Under the pieces are notes generated by a model. That model was not told the DNA's origin, did no database searches, and was given only the letters and a program-made list of their open reading frames with translations. Below are positions 62,696 through 64,000 of a DNA stretch of 64,000 nt, in pieces. The stretch spans positions 1 to 64,000 of the forward strand of contig MKGP02000083.1 of NCBI GenBank assembly GCA_001913845.2, in the 5' to 3' direction. The translations under genes were made by a program, and so were the position numbers. The DNA is from Limnothrix sp. CACIAM 69d. GTDB taxonomy: Bacteria > Cyanobacteriota > Cyanobacteriia > CACIAM-69d. Position 1 is the first letter of the stretch. Every line of letters starts with the position of its first letter.

Positions 62696-64000
62696 GTGAG
62701 ATTCCTGTTAGTTGAAGATGACCCAGCCATTTCCCACACGCTCGGCGCAGCCCTGGCGGAGCAGTTCTATGTAGTGGATGTGGCTGAGGATGGGCAAGAG
62801 GGGCTGGACTATACCCGATCGTTTACCTATGACCTGATCATTCTGGATGTGACCCTGCCCCGACTGGATGGCCTGAGTCTGTGTCGCCATCTGCGGCGAG
62901 AGAAGTATACGGGCCCCATCTTGCTGTTGACCGCCAAGGGCGAAACCGAAGACAAGGTAAAGGGCCTGGATGCCGGAGCCGATGATTATGTGGTCAAGCC
63001 TTGCACCGTCCAAGAACTGATGGCGCGGGTGCGGGCCCTGTTGCGCCGCCAGCGATCGACTGATGCACCCGTGTTGGAATGGGGCCCCCTGCGTTTGGAT
63101 CCAAGCGCCGGTCAAGTGACCTATAGCAATCGCCCCATCAACCTCAGCCCCAAGGAATACAGCCTCCTGGAATTGTTTTTGCGCCATCCCCGGCGGCTGT
63201 TTTCCCGCAACGCCATCCTCGAACACCTGTGGTCTGTGGGCGATTTTCCCGGTGAAGAAACCGTCAAAGCCCACATCAAAGGTGTGCGGCGCAAGTTGGC
63301 CCTGGTGGGAGCGCGGGATCTGATTGAAACGGTTTATGGCATGGGCTACCGGCTGCGGCCCGGGAGTGCTCAGGTGCCGGAACCCCAGGATGGGGACGTG
63401 TCCTTGCGGTTGCGCTCGGCGCTCGATCGGGCCTGGGAACGCTTTGAAGGGATGATTTATGAGCGGCTGGAATCCCTGGAGCGAGTAACAGCGGGCATTG
63501 GGGCCGATCGCCTCTGCGAAGCCGATCGCCTGCGGGCCCTGGAAGATGCCCATAAACTGATCGGCTCCTTGGGGCCGTTTGGCTTGGTGCGCGGTTCCCA
63601 ACTGGCCCGCGCCATTGAAGAACAGCTACAACAACTGCAACCCTACGCCCAGGATCCCCACAGCCCTCTTGACCCCAACGGCTTCGGTTTCGCCGCCAAT
63701 TCGACCGCCACGAGTTCAACGGCCACCAATCGCCACAGCATCCTGCAACTGGCCCACCAAACCCTGATTTCCCTGGTGGGTGACCTGCGCCGCGAAATCC
63801 AAAGCCGCCAGCAAATCGAACACAATCGCTTACGGCTGGTTTATTTGGGCAACAACAGCCGCTGGTCTCAGGCCCTGGCCGCCGCCATTGCCCAAGAGGG
63901 GGCCCTGATTGACCTGGCGCTGCCCAGTTCTCCCACCACTTGGCTCACGCAACCTGCCACCGCCTTGCCCAGTGTGGTAATTATGGATTGGAGCGATCCG
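62696..64000 (+). CDS. Multidomain response regulator REC-wHTH-HPt-REC (runs off window end)
   Basis: The frame is open from a GTG at 62696 to the window end (435 codons). In order: receiver domain (1-115; LLVEDDPAI, phospho-Asp51 in IILDVTLPRLDG, Lys in VVKPC), OmpR-type winged helix (about 125-220; LSPKEYSLLELFLRHP, VKAHIKGVRRKL), an HPt-like helical bundle (about 230-370; phospho-His286 in DAHKLIGSLGPFG) and the start of a second, degenerate receiver (about 385 on; VYLGNNSRWSQAL, SVVIMDWSDP). It is likely a DNA-binding hub of a phosphorelay. No kinase is adjacent. Confidence 0.88.
   Translation, partial: MRFLLVEDDPAISHTLGAALAEQFYVVDVAEDGQEGLDYTRSFTYDLIILDVTLPRLDGLSLCRHLRREKYTGPILLLTAKGETEDKVKGLDAGADDYVVKPCTVQELMARVRALLRRQRSTDAPVLEWGPLRLDPSAGQVTYSNRPINLSPKEYSLLELFLRHPRRLFSRNAILEHLWSVGDFPGEETVKAHIKGVRRKLALVGARDLIETVYGMGYRLRPGSAQVPEPQDGDVSLRLRSALDRAWERFEGMIYERLESLERVTAGIGADRLCEADRLRALEDAHKLIGSLGPFGLVRGSQLARAIEEQLQQLQPYAQDPHSPLDPNGFGFAANSTATSSTATNRHSILQLAHQTLISLVGDLRREIQSRQQIEHNRLRLVYLGNNSRWSQALAAAIAQEGALIDLALPSSPTTWLTQPATALPSVVIMDWSDP

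Noticed and set aside
62708-63601. 297-codon minus-strand frame near the window end
   Set aside because: It overlaps the REC-wHTH-HPt-REC gene, which shows clear domains on the plus strand and is open to the window edge.
1-64000. CRISPR arrays, tRNA and rRNA genes
   Set aside because: No regularly spaced direct repeats of CRISPR type and no tRNA- or rRNA-like sequence were recognised by eye. The 38072 pair is a two-unit palindrome repeat, not a CRISPR.

Overview
The window is cyanobacterial chromosome. The evidence is many HIP1 octamers (GCGATCGC) and marker genes: psb32, a psb28 paralogue, ycf37, the alkane pair ado-aar, an FtsH2-type protease, an MPBQ/MSBQ methyltransferase, a GUN4-domain protein, DUF3134 and COP23. 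Most of it is moderately GC-rich and gene-dense. About 49-59 kb is more AT-rich, with several long non-coding gaps. No tRNA, rRNA or CRISPR array was found. The species cannot be fixed from this stretch.

Layout. 0-1 kb: edge of an IS630-type insertion sequence, then a DUF554 membrane protein. 1-6.3 kb: psb32, the alkane pathway genes ado and aar, accA, and a psb28 paralogue. 6.5-14 kb: epimerase, O-methyltransferase, MPBQ/MSBQ methyltransferase, a CYP110-like P450, an FGGY sugar kinase and an aldehyde dehydrogenase. 14-23 kb: serA, ABC-F ATPase, gpmI, secG, a HExxH protein and a YyaL/DUF255 protein. 23.5-29.4 kb: a small helical protein, ycf37-rplT-rpmI, DUF3134, fibrillin, an ABC permease, tatC and a COP23 protein. 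30-37 kb: an ECF sigma factor with its putative anti-sigma factor, a ComFB-like protein, ftsH2, mraY and a glycosyltransferase. 38-47.4 kb: argS, a pentapeptide-repeat protein, two TPR proteins, a CheY-like regulator, YjbQ, a TpsB-type outer-membrane transporter and a membrane-anchored GUN4-like protein. 47.6-53.5 kb: isochorismatase-fold hydrolase, sufE, an XisF-like recombinase, a prohibitin and miaA. 53.6-64 kb: a signalling zone with a REC-HisKA kinase, an EAL protein carrying a HisKA-like segment without histidine, a PATAN-REC regulator, a thioredoxin-fold protein, murE and a REC-wHTH-HPt-REC regulator cut by the window end.

The most distinctive content is non-coding. A family of about 100-154 bp elements (MITE-like, ends TAGGGCCTGTCGTC, flanked by TA) is present in at least five copies plus decayed pieces. 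The two best copies (10843-10988 and 41974-42119) lie in opposite orientation, match at 140 of 146 positions without gaps, and each begins exactly at the TAG stop codon of the gene before it. A second element with unrelated 17-bp terminal repeats (29751-29883) shares part of the same inner core. The core palindrome CAAGGGGCTTAAGCCCCTTG also occurs as a free-standing tandem pair at 38072-38143. This looks like a modular family of small mobile elements that tolerates, and possibly favours, insertion at stop codons.

Functionally the window links hydrocarbon and aldehyde metabolism (ado, aar, accA, P450, aldehyde dehydrogenase within 12 kb), photosystem upkeep (psb32, psb28, ycf37, ftsH2), envelope building (mraY, murE, TpsB) and signal transduction.
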